The translations under genes and the position numbers were made by a program. The notes beneath the pieces are model-generated. The model was not told where the DNA came from, ran no database searches, and saw only the letters and a program-made list of their open reading frames with translations. Shown here piece by piece: positions 10,194 through 19,807 of a stretch of 64,000 nt of DNA; within the stretch, counting starts at the first letter, position 1; every line of letters begins with the position of its first letter. Source of the DNA: Acinetobacter pittii ATCC 19004 = CIP 70.29 (lineage in GTDB: Bacteria > Pseudomonadota > Gammaproteobacteria > Pseudomonadales > Moraxellaceae). Location: NCBI RefSeq assembly GCF_000369045.1, contig NZ_KB849786.1:975906-1039905 (forward strand), in the 5' to 3' direction.

Positions 10194-12443
10194 TTACCAT
10201 TTATGGCTATAAGAAACTTTCAGCGTTGCACCATTTGCTACTAAATGGCTAGTGTTATTACCAGATCTTAATAATTGGCTATAGAGAGGGTAGTACTTGC
10301 GGTTAAACATGTTCTCTAAACCAATCGTCACAGTGTCTTTTTTGTTAAGCGCAAAGCTACTGATTAAATCTGCTGTTGTATAAGATTTTACATCATAGCG
10401 ACCAAAACTATTTACACCGTTTAAGCGGTAGTCTTCTGAACCGAAGTAAGTAGCTTGTAGACGATTCGTCCAAGTTTCAGTTGGACTATAAGAAACGTAA
10501 GCTGTGAGTTTTAATGGTGGAATACGGAAGCCTGTCATGTCTTGTTCTGTACCGTTTTGCGGTTTTTCACGGCCTTTCATCCAAGTAACGCTACCACCAG
10601 TTCCCCAAACATTGGAATCGTCAAGATAGTCAAAAGTTGCTTCAACACCAGTGACTTTCTCTTTCGTTCTAGTCATATCCAAACTATTACTTACTGGTTG
10701 CACAGCGCCAAGGTCAGAAGTAGAGTGGAATACAGCTAAACTTGAAGAGAAGTTATTGAAGTTTCCTTTCCAGCCTAACTCATAGTTATCAACTTTTACA
10801 GGTTCTAAGAATGACGAACCAAGGTTAAAACCTGTGCTGGCATTGCGAATAACTACACCGACATCAGGCAACTGGAAACCTTGGTTGAATGATGCATAAA
10901 TCGAGTGTTGATCATTTGGAGAGAAAGTCACATTAGCATTGTATAACCATGCATCAGCTTTTACTTTTCCGCCCTCAACGGTGTAAGGGTTAGGCTTACC
11001 TAATTGTGATAATGGAACAAAGCTATCAATTTGGGCATAGCTGTCTTCATAACGCGTACCAGCTTCTGCTGACCATTGGTCATTAAAGCGGTGTTTTAAC
11101 TGTACAAAGCCACCCAAACTTTGCGTGGTAAGTTCAGGTAAATAAATAAGTTTGCCAATTTTTACAAACTCTAAGCCACCAGATTGATCATAAATATCAG
11201 GATCGAAAATATCTAAAGGCATTTCGCTTTTTTCGCGGCTAAAGTCACCACCCCAAACTAGGGATGTATCACCTAAAAACTCAAGCGGTGTGGTCACAGT
11301 TAAGCGGCTACCGAGTACGTTATTTTCTTGATAAACCTGATCCACTTGTCCACCACGTGGGCTGACTTTACCTGGAGCAACACGTGCGTCAAATGGTGAA
11401 AAACGGGTAAAGAAGTCACGGTAATAAATTTGAGCATCAACTTTATTGCCAAAAAAGTCTTTATGGTTATAGGTTAAATTGTAGATTTGGTTTTCGTTTT
11501 TAGTCTGGTCTTTAAGCTTTAAGCCTTTAATGGCTTTGGCTGGTACAGTTCCGGCAGGGGTATTCTTAACACTTGTGTCAGATGCATAATCTGAGTCTTG
11601 CTCGGCATTATAGTAGTTTGCAGCAAATTGTAAGTATTGATTGTCATCAATATGATAACCAAGTTTACCACCTACGCTGTAAGCATCGGCATCATATAAA
11701 TCGCCCTGACTAGGTTCAGGTGCAACACGGTCACCACTTGCATCGTACGGGCTACCAATACGTTGGTAACCAAAGTCGAGTGCATAGTCAAAAGCGTTAA
11801 AGCTGCCTGTGAAATATTGATGAATATCGCCACTAAAAGCATTAGAACGGAAATTTGTTAAAGGTGTTTGAAGCCCAACGACTGTTTTTGCTGTAGGTTC
11901 GCCACCCGCAGCTTTTGTGGTAATTGAAATAATACCGCCAGAAGCACCGCCACCATAAATTGCGTTGCTGCCTCGAATCACTTCAATGTTGGCAATGCTT
12001 TCAGGGTCAATTGCTGAAAGTCCTCTTGATGTGTCTCGTGTCAGGTTCATTGGAACGCCATCCACCAAGATGAGAGCATTACGACCACGTAAAGTTTGAC
12101 CATAATCGGTAATGGTGCGGCTTGAGTCTGATAGGCCCGGTACGGCTTTTGCTAAAACGGTTGCAATACTGCCAGATGAACCATTTCTTAAAAGTTCAAT
12201 TTGTTTTTCATCTAGCTTGGTCACTTGCTTGGCAGAAGTAGAAAGTTCATCTGCACGTGAAGCGGTAATTGTAATTGTAGGAAGTGCCTCAGGCTTTTTT
12301 TCAACATCTGTTGTCTCAGAGGTTGAGGCTGCAAAGGCCGAGTTTGAGAGAAAGATGGCCCCACCAAGTGAAAGGAGTGGAATGATATTTTTTACTTCAG
12401 ACTTCCTCGTAAAAAGTTTGTGACTTTTTATCTTATTTCCCAT
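10194..12443 (-). CDS. TonB-dependent outer-membrane siderophore receptor
   Basis: 749 residues. The signal peptide is probably cleaved after SNSAFA (about residue 38). A TonB-box-like stretch TITITASRADE (about 55-65) comes next, then a plug domain (LRGRNALILVDGVPM, IEVIRGSNAIYGGGASGGIISI) and a 22-strand barrel ending in the canonical aromatic KVSYSHKW. Such receptors import ferric siderophores using TonB-ExbBD energy. It has its own Fur box and lies just downstream of the sbn-like operon in the same orientation, so the cluster's ferric siderophore is the likely ligand. Substrate identity is inference. Confidence 0.92.
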   Translation of the reverse strand: MGNKIKSHKLFTRKSEVKNIIPLLSLGGAIFLSNSAFAASTSETTDVEKKPEALPTITITASRADELSTSAKQVTKLDEKQIELLRNGSSGSIATVLAKAVPGLSDSSRTITDYGQTLRGRNALILVDGVPMNLTRDTSRGLSAIDPESIANIEVIRGSNAIYGGGASGGIISITTKAAGGEPTAKTVVGLQTPLTNFRSNAFSGDIHQYFTGSFNAFDYALDFGYQRIGSPYDASGDRVAPEPSQGDLYDADAYSVGGKLGYHIDDNQYLQFAANYYNAEQDSDYASDTSVKNTPAGTVPAKAIKGLKLKDQTKNENQIYNLTYNHKDFFGNKVDAQIYYRDFFTRFSPFDARVAPGKVSPRGGQVDQVYQENNVLGSRLTVTTPLEFLGDTSLVWGGDFSREKSEMPLDIFDPDIYDQSGGLEFVKIGKLIYLPELTTQSLGGFVQLKHRFNDQWSAEAGTRYEDSYAQIDSFVPLSQLGKPNPYTVEGGKVKADAWLYNANVTFSPNDQHSIYASFNQGFQLPDVGVVIRNASTGFNLGSSFLEPVKVDNYELGWKGNFNNFSSSLAVFHSTSDLGAVQPVSNSLDMTRTKEKVTGVEATFDYLDDSNVWGTGGSVTWMKGREKPQNGTEQDMTGFRIPPLKLTAYVSYSPTETWTNRLQATYFGSEDYRLNGVNSFGRYDVKSYTTADLISSFALNKKDTVTIGLENMFNRKYYPLYSQLLRSGNNTSHLVANGATLKVSYSHKW

Positions 12444-12484
12444 TGTCTCGCCCTGAGAGTGATTTTAAATTTGTCGAATTATAA

Positions 12485-12505
12485 GTGAGAATGATTGTAA
12501 TTCAC
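12485..12505. promoter_or_regulatory. Fur box upstream of the TonB receptor gene
   Basis: A near-palindromic 21-base site starts GTGAGAATGATT and ends AATTCAC, matching the Fur consensus built on GATAATGATAATCATTATC. It is about 42 bases upstream of the receptor start, so iron-replete Fur should repress this gene separately from the biosynthesis operon. Confidence 0.82.
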
Positions 12506-12551
12506 AATATCGTTGTTGGACAAAAAATAATAAAATTTATTTTTATTAATT

Positions 12552-12589
12552 GTTGTGTAGAGAAAGGTGCATCCATCGCTCTACACAAC
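12552..12589 (-). terminator. Perfect 11-bp stem-loop after sbnG
   Basis: GTTGTGTAGAG and CTCTACACAAC form a perfect stem with a 16-base loop, eight bases past the sbnG stop. There is no clean U-tract, so it may be a weak terminator or an mRNA 3' stabiliser separating the biosynthesis operon from the receptor gene. Confidence 0.6.
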
Positions 12590-12596
12590 TGAAAAT

Positions 12597-13376
12597 TTAT
12601 GAGATTTCTTTATAAGAATTCAAATGATTTTGATGGGCACGGCGAATAATGCTTCGGTCATCGCCCAGTACAAACAGCTGAACGGATTGTTGTTTCCATG
12701 CCGCAATATCTTCAGGTTGTCGGGGAATAGCACAGAAATGCTTTTGACTATTTTTAGTCTTTGCATACATCTCTTGAACTTTTTCTTTCACTTTTGGATG
12801 GCTAGATTGCCATGGCATTCCCATAGATTGAGAAAGGTCGGCAGCACCTTCTAGAATAATATCAATACCTTCAACTTTTAATATTTCATCTAGTTGTTCT
12901 AGTCCTTCCAAGCTTTCAATCATGGCAACGACAACAGTTTCGTTTGCTGCGTATTGAACAAAACTAGCTAAATCATCCATGCCATATCGATTTAACCTTG
13001 TCGAGTTGAGACCTCTTTGCCCAAGAGGCATATAGTGACAATTGTTCACGGCTTCTTGTGCTTGCTGAGCATTTTCTATACGCGGAAAAACAATACCCGT
13101 TACCCCTGCATCGAGCAGAGGTAGAACTAAATGGTTGGTGTTTAACGACACCCTCACAAAGACATCAAGACTCATGGCTCTAGCAGCTAAAATCATGGTC
13201 TCGACTTGAGACGTACTAAATAAAGTATGTTCCAAGTCGATAATAATAAAGTTGTAGCCCGCAAGTGCCAGTTGCTCGACATTAATGGGAGAGGCTACGG
13301 AACAAAATATTCCGTAGAGTGTCTCGCCGTGTGCTATTCGTTTCTTAAAAGAAATCGAAAGCTTATTCATATTCAA
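12597..13376 (-). CDS. sbnG: SbnG-like citrate synthase (HpcH/HpaI aldolase fold)
   Basis: 259 residues, the same length as S. aureus SbnG. The fold is that of class II HpcH/HpaI aldolases: FIIIDLEHTLFSTSQVE, the metal-site stretch GIVFPRIENAQQA, MPLGQRGLN, VVAMIESLEGLEQLDEI and DIILEGAADLSQSMG. SbnG condenses oxaloacetate and acetyl-CoA to citrate for siderophore assembly, independent of the TCA cycle. The gene overlaps the end of the fused NIS synthetase by 14 bases and occupies the sbnG position in an sbnA-G-ordered operon. Close relatives also include HpaI-type aldolases, so the citrate synthase role is inferred from context. Confidence 0.82.
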   Translation of the reverse strand: MNMNKLSISFKKRIAHGETLYGIFCSVASPINVEQLALAGYNFIIIDLEHTLFSTSQVETMILAARAMSLDVFVRVSLNTNHLVLPLLDAGVTGIVFPRIENAQQAQEAVNNCHYMPLGQRGLNSTRLNRYGMDDLASFVQYAANETVVVAMIESLEGLEQLDEILKVEGIDIILEGAADLSQSMGMPWQSSHPKVKEKVQEMYAKTKNSQKHFCAIPRQPEDIAAWKQQSVQLFVLGDDRSIIRRAHQNHLNSYKEIS

Positions 13377-16300
13377 TTTCCTTAATGAGACTGAGCGGGT
13401 TCGGCGTGGTTTGTACTCTTAAGCGAATTTCCGGAAGGAAACGGCGGCTTGCGAGCTGTTCAATATCAATAGTGTCATCTGTAAAGTTAAACAACTCATA
13501 TCGTTCGGTAAACTCTGGGTGAGCTTCTTTATGCTGATTAATAATGGTTCTTAACATGGTCCAGAATTTGATTTCATCGAAGTCATAATGTTCATTTAAG
13601 AAAATCGCTAACTCAGCCAGATTCACAAACCAAAGCGCATCTTGGGTAAAGTCTCTTAACTCATTTGGAGAATGGGTTTCCAAGAACGAGTTTGGGTTAA
13701 TCTTGGCATGTTCTTTTGGTGCATCTTGTAAGTTAGGTAAAAGCTCGGGCTCACGTAAAAGATGACGACTAAAACGGATACCATCGTGGAAATCTTTCAA
13801 GGCTGCCTTAATTGGTAGGCCATTTTTATGAATCAGTACCATGTTTTGTGCATGTGACTCTAAAGCCAGACCGTGGCACCATAAAATATGCATGATAGGT
13901 AAATAAGCGTTGGTAAGTAATTTTTCTAACCAGAATTCAATACCATACTCTTGAATCCACTCATCGATTAGTGGTATTTGGTCCGTATCAACTTGCATTA
14001 GACCCGTTACAGGCGTTGCTGATTCGCCTTCTTTTAAGTAGCTGTAAATACTTTCGCGCCAAATGCAGGCGAGTGCACCGTATTGAACAGGTAGCGCAAT
14101 TTGCTGGTTAACTGAAAGACCGCCGATCTCTCTTAAAATAACAGGCTTACGCTGTTTTTCTAAAATATGGTCTTGTTCAACAATGTTATAAAGCCAATCA
14201 CTCATTTTTGCCGCATTTTGAACGGTATGTGGCGCCAATACACGAGAGGTAGAAGTATTGACCAAGTTCATTGCCAATTTAAGAGAAAGCGCCGACATAT
14301 CACTAATATTTGATAGGGTTCGAATCGATTGCTGTGGTAAATAAGTCGGACCTTCAATATCTAACGGGATGATCAGTTGGTTGCTGATTGCATCTTGATA
14401 ATATAATTCAATAATTTTATCCCACTGCCACGGGTGAATTGGAGTGAGGATATAATCTTTAAAATCTATATTTTGCTCTTTCAATTGATCGTTAATGGCT
14501 TGTAGATCTTTTTCTGAAAAATGCTGTTTATAAAGCTGCTCTAAGTTAATGGTTTCACTTAAAACCAGTTTGCATAAACTGTTATGAGTTGCCACCCATT
14601 GAACCGTAAAACCTTCAGAAAGCTCTGGTGCATATTTTTGATTTTCTTTTAAATCGAAGCCGATACGAGACTTAAAACTCGGGTGATATAAATGGGCGTT
14701 GGTAATCCGCGCTTCTTGTTCTAAATAAGGCAAAGTTCTTAAAGGTTGGGCAGGTACTTGGCTCAAAGTCTGCGCATGTTTAACGTAAGTTAAATTGAGT
14801 TCATCATTAAAGTTTTGCCATTTAACTGGGTCAGCTTCAATAATGTTTTTTAAATCGGCAAGTAGCGTTTTTAAGCTAGGACGAGTTTCAGCATCTAAAC
14901 TAATATCAGAACGGACTAAACTCGAAGGATTTAACTTAATTCGTTTAAAACTGAAATGTCGTTTAGCCGTGCAAGTATAAAAAACGGTATCGGAAACATA
15001 AAATTTGATCTGACCTTTAGAAAACTCGTATTTAAAAGTATTTTCAAAAATGAGTGCTTCTAATAATTGGCCCATCACGCGATTTTCCGCGAAGGTTTTA
15101 TAATCGGTTTGTTGTGTTGCTTGAAGAGGGTAAAGCGCTTCTGCACCGCGATATTTATAAATAGGGTTTTCAACTTCAATCCAGATTGGATTGCCACCAC
15201 TGTGATAGAGCGTATTTAACATATTTGCCTTAATTGGTAATGTGAGTGAATTAATTAATAAATCGCGATATTGCTGGCCTTTGGCGCTAAAATTTTCTTG
15301 CGTGAGCGTAAGGCGTGTGGCTTGCCAAAGTTCAGATTCTTCAATCACGGTAACTCGTGCAATTGCACTGATGAGATGAGCAATGTGATTGATCACAAGG
15401 TAATATTTTAAAAAGGTCCACGCATCTTTCTGAGAGAACCAAGCGGTACTATCTTCAGAAATAGATGAGTCGTCTTCTATCATTTCTGGAACAATGCTAA
15501 TGCCTTCCATGTCTCGAAGAATAAGGCGATGTGGATAGCCATTTTTAAATTCCATTAAACTATTTTGCATGTGCGCTTCTACACTAATGCCTTTGTTTGC
15601 AAACAACTCAATTAATGGAATGAGTGAAACTTTAACGTACTGTTTCCACCAGAAAGTAATGAAGTCTTTGGCATCTTTCAATTGTAGATTTTGGTTGGGT
15701 GCCGCTTGCTGAATAATGCTTAAAAGCGGGATTTGATGGTTTTCATTTTCTTCAACCAAGCCACCGAGCATTCTGGTATTTTCTAATGTCTCTGGCGTGA
15801 GTCCTGCTCTATAAAGAATACCAAATGAACTTTCAAGCTCTGGAATTTTGACTGTTTTTGCCTCTAACTCCGGCAGAATCAAAAGATCAGGATATTGCTC
15901 ATTAATCTTGTGATTGATAATAATTTTGCTCGCATCAATCGCGCGTTCCATTTCATCCATTGGGTTATTACGAATGAAACTGGTAATTCGTACATCAATT
16001 GATAGCTTTAAGAATAGATTCGATTGAGGCAACCATACTGTACGAACGGATGAGGTCGGCCATACGGTTTGACCTAAAGCTCCCAGATAGATCACGTCTT
16101 GGTTATCTAAATATTTCTTCAAAGATGGATGTTGACGTAAGAAGTTAGCTTGCCACGGATGGGTTGGCATTAGCTCGTAATTTGCTAAGTTTTCTTGTAA
16201 ACGTTCTTTTGCTGTTTCTAAAACTTCATCTTCAACACGATGAGAAGACTGTTCTTCACTTACAAGCTTTTGGATTAAAGAAGAATGAATTGCAAAGTAA

Positions 16301-16890
16301 TGAAGTTGGAAACTTGCGCCTAACTCAGGGCTATACTTCTTCATGTCTTCTTTAGAGAAACCTAAATTGGCTTTAGAAGTCACATGAAAAGGGTGCCCAT
16401 ATAACATGCCTTGTTCGGTTGCCTGAAAACCACTTAACGCTTTAGTTACTGTTTGGGAAGGCTTATTTTCTAAAAAGAATTTTGTGTTCTCGATACTATT
16501 GGCAATATCAGAATATAGATTCTTATTTTGGTTTTTATCTTTAAATAAGCTATTCAATTCATCTGTAATCAGCTTCACTAATTTTTTAGGGTCGGTGAGT
16601 GAGTCAAAAGTATTTTCGCTTAAATTTTGCAGGGTAAAACCACGTTGATATCTATGATAACCAGTGGTGGATAGATGCTGAACTGCACCATAAACAATCG
16701 TGTTAGATGCATTAAAAGTATAAGCAAAATACAGGGTGTCTGGGCGCTCTGCATACAGTGTGAATAAAGGAGAATCTTGAGCTGGGATAATATGCTTTTC
16801 AAGATTTACTTTGAGTTCACGAAAGAAAGTATTCAGGTACTGTTCGAAAAGTTTATAAGACCATGCATCGGTTGTAATAATTGAGTTCAT
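13363..16890 (-). CDS. sbnEF: Fused double NIS siderophore synthetase (SbnE-SbnF-like)
   Basis: A 1175-residue protein with two complete IucA/IucC-type domains. Domain 1 (about 1-585) has GHPFHVTSKANLGF near 163-177 and HPWQANF near 242. Domain 2 (about 590-1175) has YHPSFKSRIGF near 733 and HPWQWDKI near 817. Both also carry the later RDMEG / KDFHDG metal-site motifs, so both look active. NIS synthetases adenylate a citrate or dicarboxylate and join it to an amine. In S. aureus, SbnE and SbnF are separate proteins of 578 and 592 residues in the same gene order; here one frame encodes both. The start overlaps the exporter stop (ATGA), implying coupling. Which substrate each half uses is inferred from order. 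Confidence 0.88.
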   Translation of the reverse strand: MNSIITTDAWSYKLFEQYLNTFFRELKVNLEKHIIPAQDSPLFTLYAERPDTLYFAYTFNASNTIVYGAVQHLSTTGYHRYQRGFTLQNLSENTFDSLTDPKKLVKLITDELNSLFKDKNQNKNLYSDIANSIENTKFFLENKPSQTVTKALSGFQATEQGMLYGHPFHVTSKANLGFSKEDMKKYSPELGASFQLHYFAIHSSLIQKLVSEEQSSHRVEDEVLETAKERLQENLANYELMPTHPWQANFLRQHPSLKKYLDNQDVIYLGALGQTVWPTSSVRTVWLPQSNLFLKLSIDVRITSFIRNNPMDEMERAIDASKIIINHKINEQYPDLLILPELEAKTVKIPELESSFGILYRAGLTPETLENTRMLGGLVEENENHQIPLLSIIQQAAPNQNLQLKDAKDFITFWWKQYVKVSLIPLIELFANKGISVEAHMQNSLMEFKNGYPHRLILRDMEGISIVPEMIEDDSSISEDSTAWFSQKDAWTFLKYYLVINHIAHLISAIARVTVIEESELWQATRLTLTQENFSAKGQQYRDLLINSLTLPIKANMLNTLYHSGGNPIWIEVENPIYKYRGAEALYPLQATQQTDYKTFAENRVMGQLLEALIFENTFKYEFSKGQIKFYVSDTVFYTCTAKRHFSFKRIKLNPSSLVRSDISLDAETRPSLKTLLADLKNIIEADPVKWQNFNDELNLTYVKHAQTLSQVPAQPLRTLPYLEQEARITNAHLYHPSFKSRIGFDLKENQKYAPELSEGFTVQWVATHNSLCKLVLSETINLEQLYKQHFSEKDLQAINDQLKEQNIDFKDYILTPIHPWQWDKIIELYYQDAISNQLIIPLDIEGPTYLPQQSIRTLSNISDMSALSLKLAMNLVNTSTSRVLAPHTVQNAAKMSDWLYNIVEQDHILEKQRKPVILREIGGLSVNQQIALPVQYGALACIWRESIYSYLKEGESATPVTGLMQVDTDQIPLIDEWIQEYGIEFWLEKLLTNAYLPIMHILWCHGLALESHAQNMVLIHKNGLPIKAALKDFHDGIRFSRHLLREPELLPNLQDAPKEHAKINPNSFLETHSPNELRDFTQDALWFVNLAELAIFLNEHYDFDEIKFWTMLRTIINQHKEAHPEFTERYELFNFTDDTIDIEQLASRRFLPEIRLRVQTTPNPLSLIKEIEYE

Positions 16891-18092
16891 TCTTGTGCCT
16901 CTTCTAAAATTGTATCCATTAAGAATCTGTTCAAAATCACCACTAATCCCGCACCGATAAAAAATAGTGAGGTGCAGATTAATGCAGCAGTAATATTGAA
17001 AAATGAGTAGGTGAGCGTGATCGTGATTGGGCCAATAAGTTGTCCTAAGACAAAGGCACTGTTAGAAATACCAATCACTTTTCCTTGGCTTTGAGCGCCG
17101 GCTTTTAGAGAAATTGTGTGCAAGATCGAAGGAATAAGGGCTGCAAAGCAGAAGCCTTGTATGAGTCGTAATACAAGAATCAGCCAGAGATTAGAAACCC
17201 AGATCAATGCGAAAATCGTGATGCCGCAAATTAAGGATGCGTAAATGAAGTTATTAAAAGAATCTCCTTTATCATCATTTCTTTTTCCCCAATAGGTTGC
17301 AGCAATAAATGCTGCTCCCCATGAAAGCGCATGAATTGTTCCCGTTAAACTCGCAGCAGATAACGATGAGTGAGTGCTTTGGCTTATTTCACTAATGTAT
17401 AAAACAAAGCATGACACCAAACCAAAGCCGCCCGCTTGAACCAAAATGCCGGCGCTTAACCATGAAAAAATCGTTCTATCAAAGAAAGCTGGAAGCTTAG
17501 ATTTCTCTTTGGTTTTTGTGGTTTCGGTTTTAACGGGATTGGTTAATACAAATGACGCAATCACAATGAGTGTCATCACAACAAATGCTGTCGCGTTGAG
17601 TAATACTTCAACCCGCCATTGATCCATAAATATCCCGCCGAGCACGGGACCACATAGGCAAGCTAGCGCAACACTACTTTGTAGTTGCCCAAAAGCGGCA
17701 CCACGTTGTTGTTCATTAGAAAGATATGAAACATAGGCATTTAAAATCACGGAAAGACCGCAAAAACCCAGTAAAATTCGCGCGAAAATAAACAGGTATA
17801 AATGCTGGGCGCTCGCCATGAGCAGTATTGAAATACAGAAACCAGCCAGAGAAAGTAACAAGGCTTTTTTATGGCCGAATGTGTCGGATAGATGACCCAC
17901 AATTGGTGCTGTAAATAAGCTGCCAATAGCTGGAGCTGCGAGTGCCAAACCTGCCCAGATAGTGGGAGCACTCATATGCGCAGTCAGTTTTTCCATATAG
18001 AGCGGCATGATTGGAATCAGCACCATGAGCCCGAAAGTGGAAAAAAACTGACAGAGCAAAATAATGAAATGATCTAGGCGAGATGAGCGCAT
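16887..18092 (-). CDS. sbnD: MFS siderophore exporter (SbnD-like)
   Basis: 401 residues and about 12 membrane segments. The N-terminal half has the drug-efflux-type loop GHLSDTFGHKKALLLSL and RILLGFCG; the motif-C-like stretch SVALACLCGPVLGGIF is typical of antiporters. It lies between two NIS synthetase genes, three bases after the upstream stop and overlapping the downstream start by four bases, exactly where sbnD lies in the staphyloferrin B operon. Its likely job is to move the finished siderophore across the inner membrane. Family is clear; substrate is inferred. Confidence 0.85.
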   Translation of the reverse strand: MRSSRLDHFIILLCQFFSTFGLMVLIPIMPLYMEKLTAHMSAPTIWAGLALAAPAIGSLFTAPIVGHLSDTFGHKKALLLSLAGFCISILLMASAQHLYLFIFARILLGFCGLSVILNAYVSYLSNEQQRGAAFGQLQSSVALACLCGPVLGGIFMDQWRVEVLLNATAFVVMTLIVIASFVLTNPVKTETTKTKEKSKLPAFFDRTIFSWLSAGILVQAGGFGLVSCFVLYISEISQSTHSSLSAASLTGTIHALSWGAAFIAATYWGKRNDDKGDSFNNFIYASLICGITIFALIWVSNLWLILVLRLIQGFCFAALIPSILHTISLKAGAQSQGKVIGISNSAFVLGQLIGPITITLTYSFFNITAALICTSLFFIGAGLVVILNRFLMDTILEEAQE

Positions 18093-18095
18093 GAT

Positions 18096-19790
18096 TTAGA
18101 TGTCCATGGTCTCATAGCTAGAAACAGATAAGCTGTGATAAGGGTTTGGCGTACTTCCGATTTTACTTGGCATGCCCGTTGAGTCGCTTTCTTGCGCAAG
18201 TAAAGGCGTAAGTAGCTGTTTGAACGGCCAAGTCTTATTGTCAAAAAGATAAGTTTGAATTTGCGATTTTGTTTGTTCTGAAATAGGTTGGGTTTCTACA
18301 AAATTTTGAATAATGTCTTGAACCATCTCCCAGAAATCGTTTTCCGTTCGATCCGTATATTTCAAGGTAGCTAAAGCAATCGGGTAGAGGTTAATTTGAA
18401 TCCCTAAGGTAATGAAGTAATTAAATAAGTCTTCATTTTTAGTAAAGATAAGATTGTTCGGTGTGCTCGTATCGATGGTATAAATCGGAGGTGTAAAACC
18501 ATTTTCTTCAATGGCTGTGGTACATATTCTTAAGGTATCGTGGTCACGCAAAACAAAGCATTTAAACTTATTATTTTCATAACACACCATGGTGTTTTGC
18601 CCGTGGCATTCAGGCATGATGCCTTTCGCCCAAAGCGTTAAGAATGTTTGAATAAAATGAACACTTAAGTCTTTTAGTAATGACCATTTGTCACCTTCAA
18701 CGCCTAAAGCTTCCCAAGGGTCGACATACGTACAGCTTAAAGCTGACATAGTGATTGGCGTGACGTTTTTATCTTGGCAAAAGTCGGGTAAATGTCTGAC
18801 TTGGCAGCCGATTACACCTAAATTCTTTACAATAGGCTCTTGTTTACCGAGCACCCACCAATGTGTTTCATTACTCAAAAAGAGGCGATTTTTTAATAAA
18901 GCAGTTTCATTAATGACGTCATTTAAAAAATCATAAGCCGTATGTCCATTCATTAAATAACGGCCTGGCATAGAGCGGATTGCGCCTAATGTTTTGGCAT
19001 TGGTTGAGAGTTTTAAATGTAGATTCGGGTTTGCGTTGTGAATAAGCGTTCTTAATGAAGAAGTCGGTAAACCAATTGTCGTGACATGGTTTAGGTTAAT
19101 ACCGTCGTACTTATTTTCATCAAACTTTAAATAGCGATGTTGAGTCTCTAACAAAGGTAGGGCTAAGTAATCATCTGAAAGCTGAGCCATTTTGTCAGCA
19201 ATAAGACGTTCCTCAACTTCTGATAACAGAAGCTCTTTATGAGGAATCGACTCCATATTATTGATCACGTCATCTTTCTTAAATGCCCACCAATACACCT
19301 CAATTTCTTTTTGAGTTGTGAGTGGGGCAAGTTCACCTTTTGAGTGAGCGAACGGATGAAATGGACGATCAGCTACTAGTGATAGCAATTCACTAGTAAT
19401 CAAAGGCGAAGAAAATGAAAGGGCTGACTGTAAAAGTTGAGGAATTTTTTCAGCCGTTACTAAGTTATCTAGCCAATAATCAATCACTTTTTGATGGTGT
19501 GGAGATGGCCACCAAGTTGCTTTAGTTAAATAGTTAAAAACTTCAGAAATAGAAATTTTAGAAGTTGTATTGCTCAAGAGCTTATGAAGCAAAACTTCGG
19601 GTTGGGTAACATAGAAAGGATTTACACCATCTACTTTTAAACAGCTGAAATAGAGTTCCAACTCATCATTGAGAGTAATTGCCAGATAAGGCTTTTTATA
19701 GGAAATATAATCTTTAAAATCTCCATAATTCTCCATGTAGAGTGCGTCTATCGTTTTTTGTAGTTGTGCTGTGTAAATCCGATCTAACAT
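18096..19790 (-). CDS. sbnC: NIS siderophore synthetase (SbnC-like)
   Basis: 564 residues from ATG 19790 (MLDRIYTAQLQKT), which has AGGA upstream; an in-frame start further up would run into the previous gene. It belongs to the IucA/IucC family: DRPFHPFAHSKGEL in the N-terminal half, GLPTSSLRTLIHNANPNLHLKLS in the middle, then ECHGQNTMVCYENN and VLRDHDTLRICTT, the metal and substrate region. In S. aureus SbnC (584 residues) adds 2-oxoglutarate in the last step of staphyloferrin B assembly. Position between sbnB and sbnD homologues supports the same role. Confidence 0.85.
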   Translation of the reverse strand: MLDRIYTAQLQKTIDALYMENYGDFKDYISYKKPYLAITLNDELELYFSCLKVDGVNPFYVTQPEVLLHKLLSNTTSKISISEVFNYLTKATWWPSPHHQKVIDYWLDNLVTAEKIPQLLQSALSFSSPLITSELLSLVADRPFHPFAHSKGELAPLTTQKEIEVYWWAFKKDDVINNMESIPHKELLLSEVEERLIADKMAQLSDDYLALPLLETQHRYLKFDENKYDGINLNHVTTIGLPTSSLRTLIHNANPNLHLKLSTNAKTLGAIRSMPGRYLMNGHTAYDFLNDVINETALLKNRLFLSNETHWWVLGKQEPIVKNLGVIGCQVRHLPDFCQDKNVTPITMSALSCTYVDPWEALGVEGDKWSLLKDLSVHFIQTFLTLWAKGIMPECHGQNTMVCYENNKFKCFVLRDHDTLRICTTAIEENGFTPPIYTIDTSTPNNLIFTKNEDLFNYFITLGIQINLYPIALATLKYTDRTENDFWEMVQDIIQNFVETQPISEQTKSQIQTYLFDNKTWPFKQLLTPLLAQESDSTGMPSKIGSTPNPYHSLSVSSYETMDI

Positions 19791-19807
19791 TTTAGTTATT
19801 CCTATTC

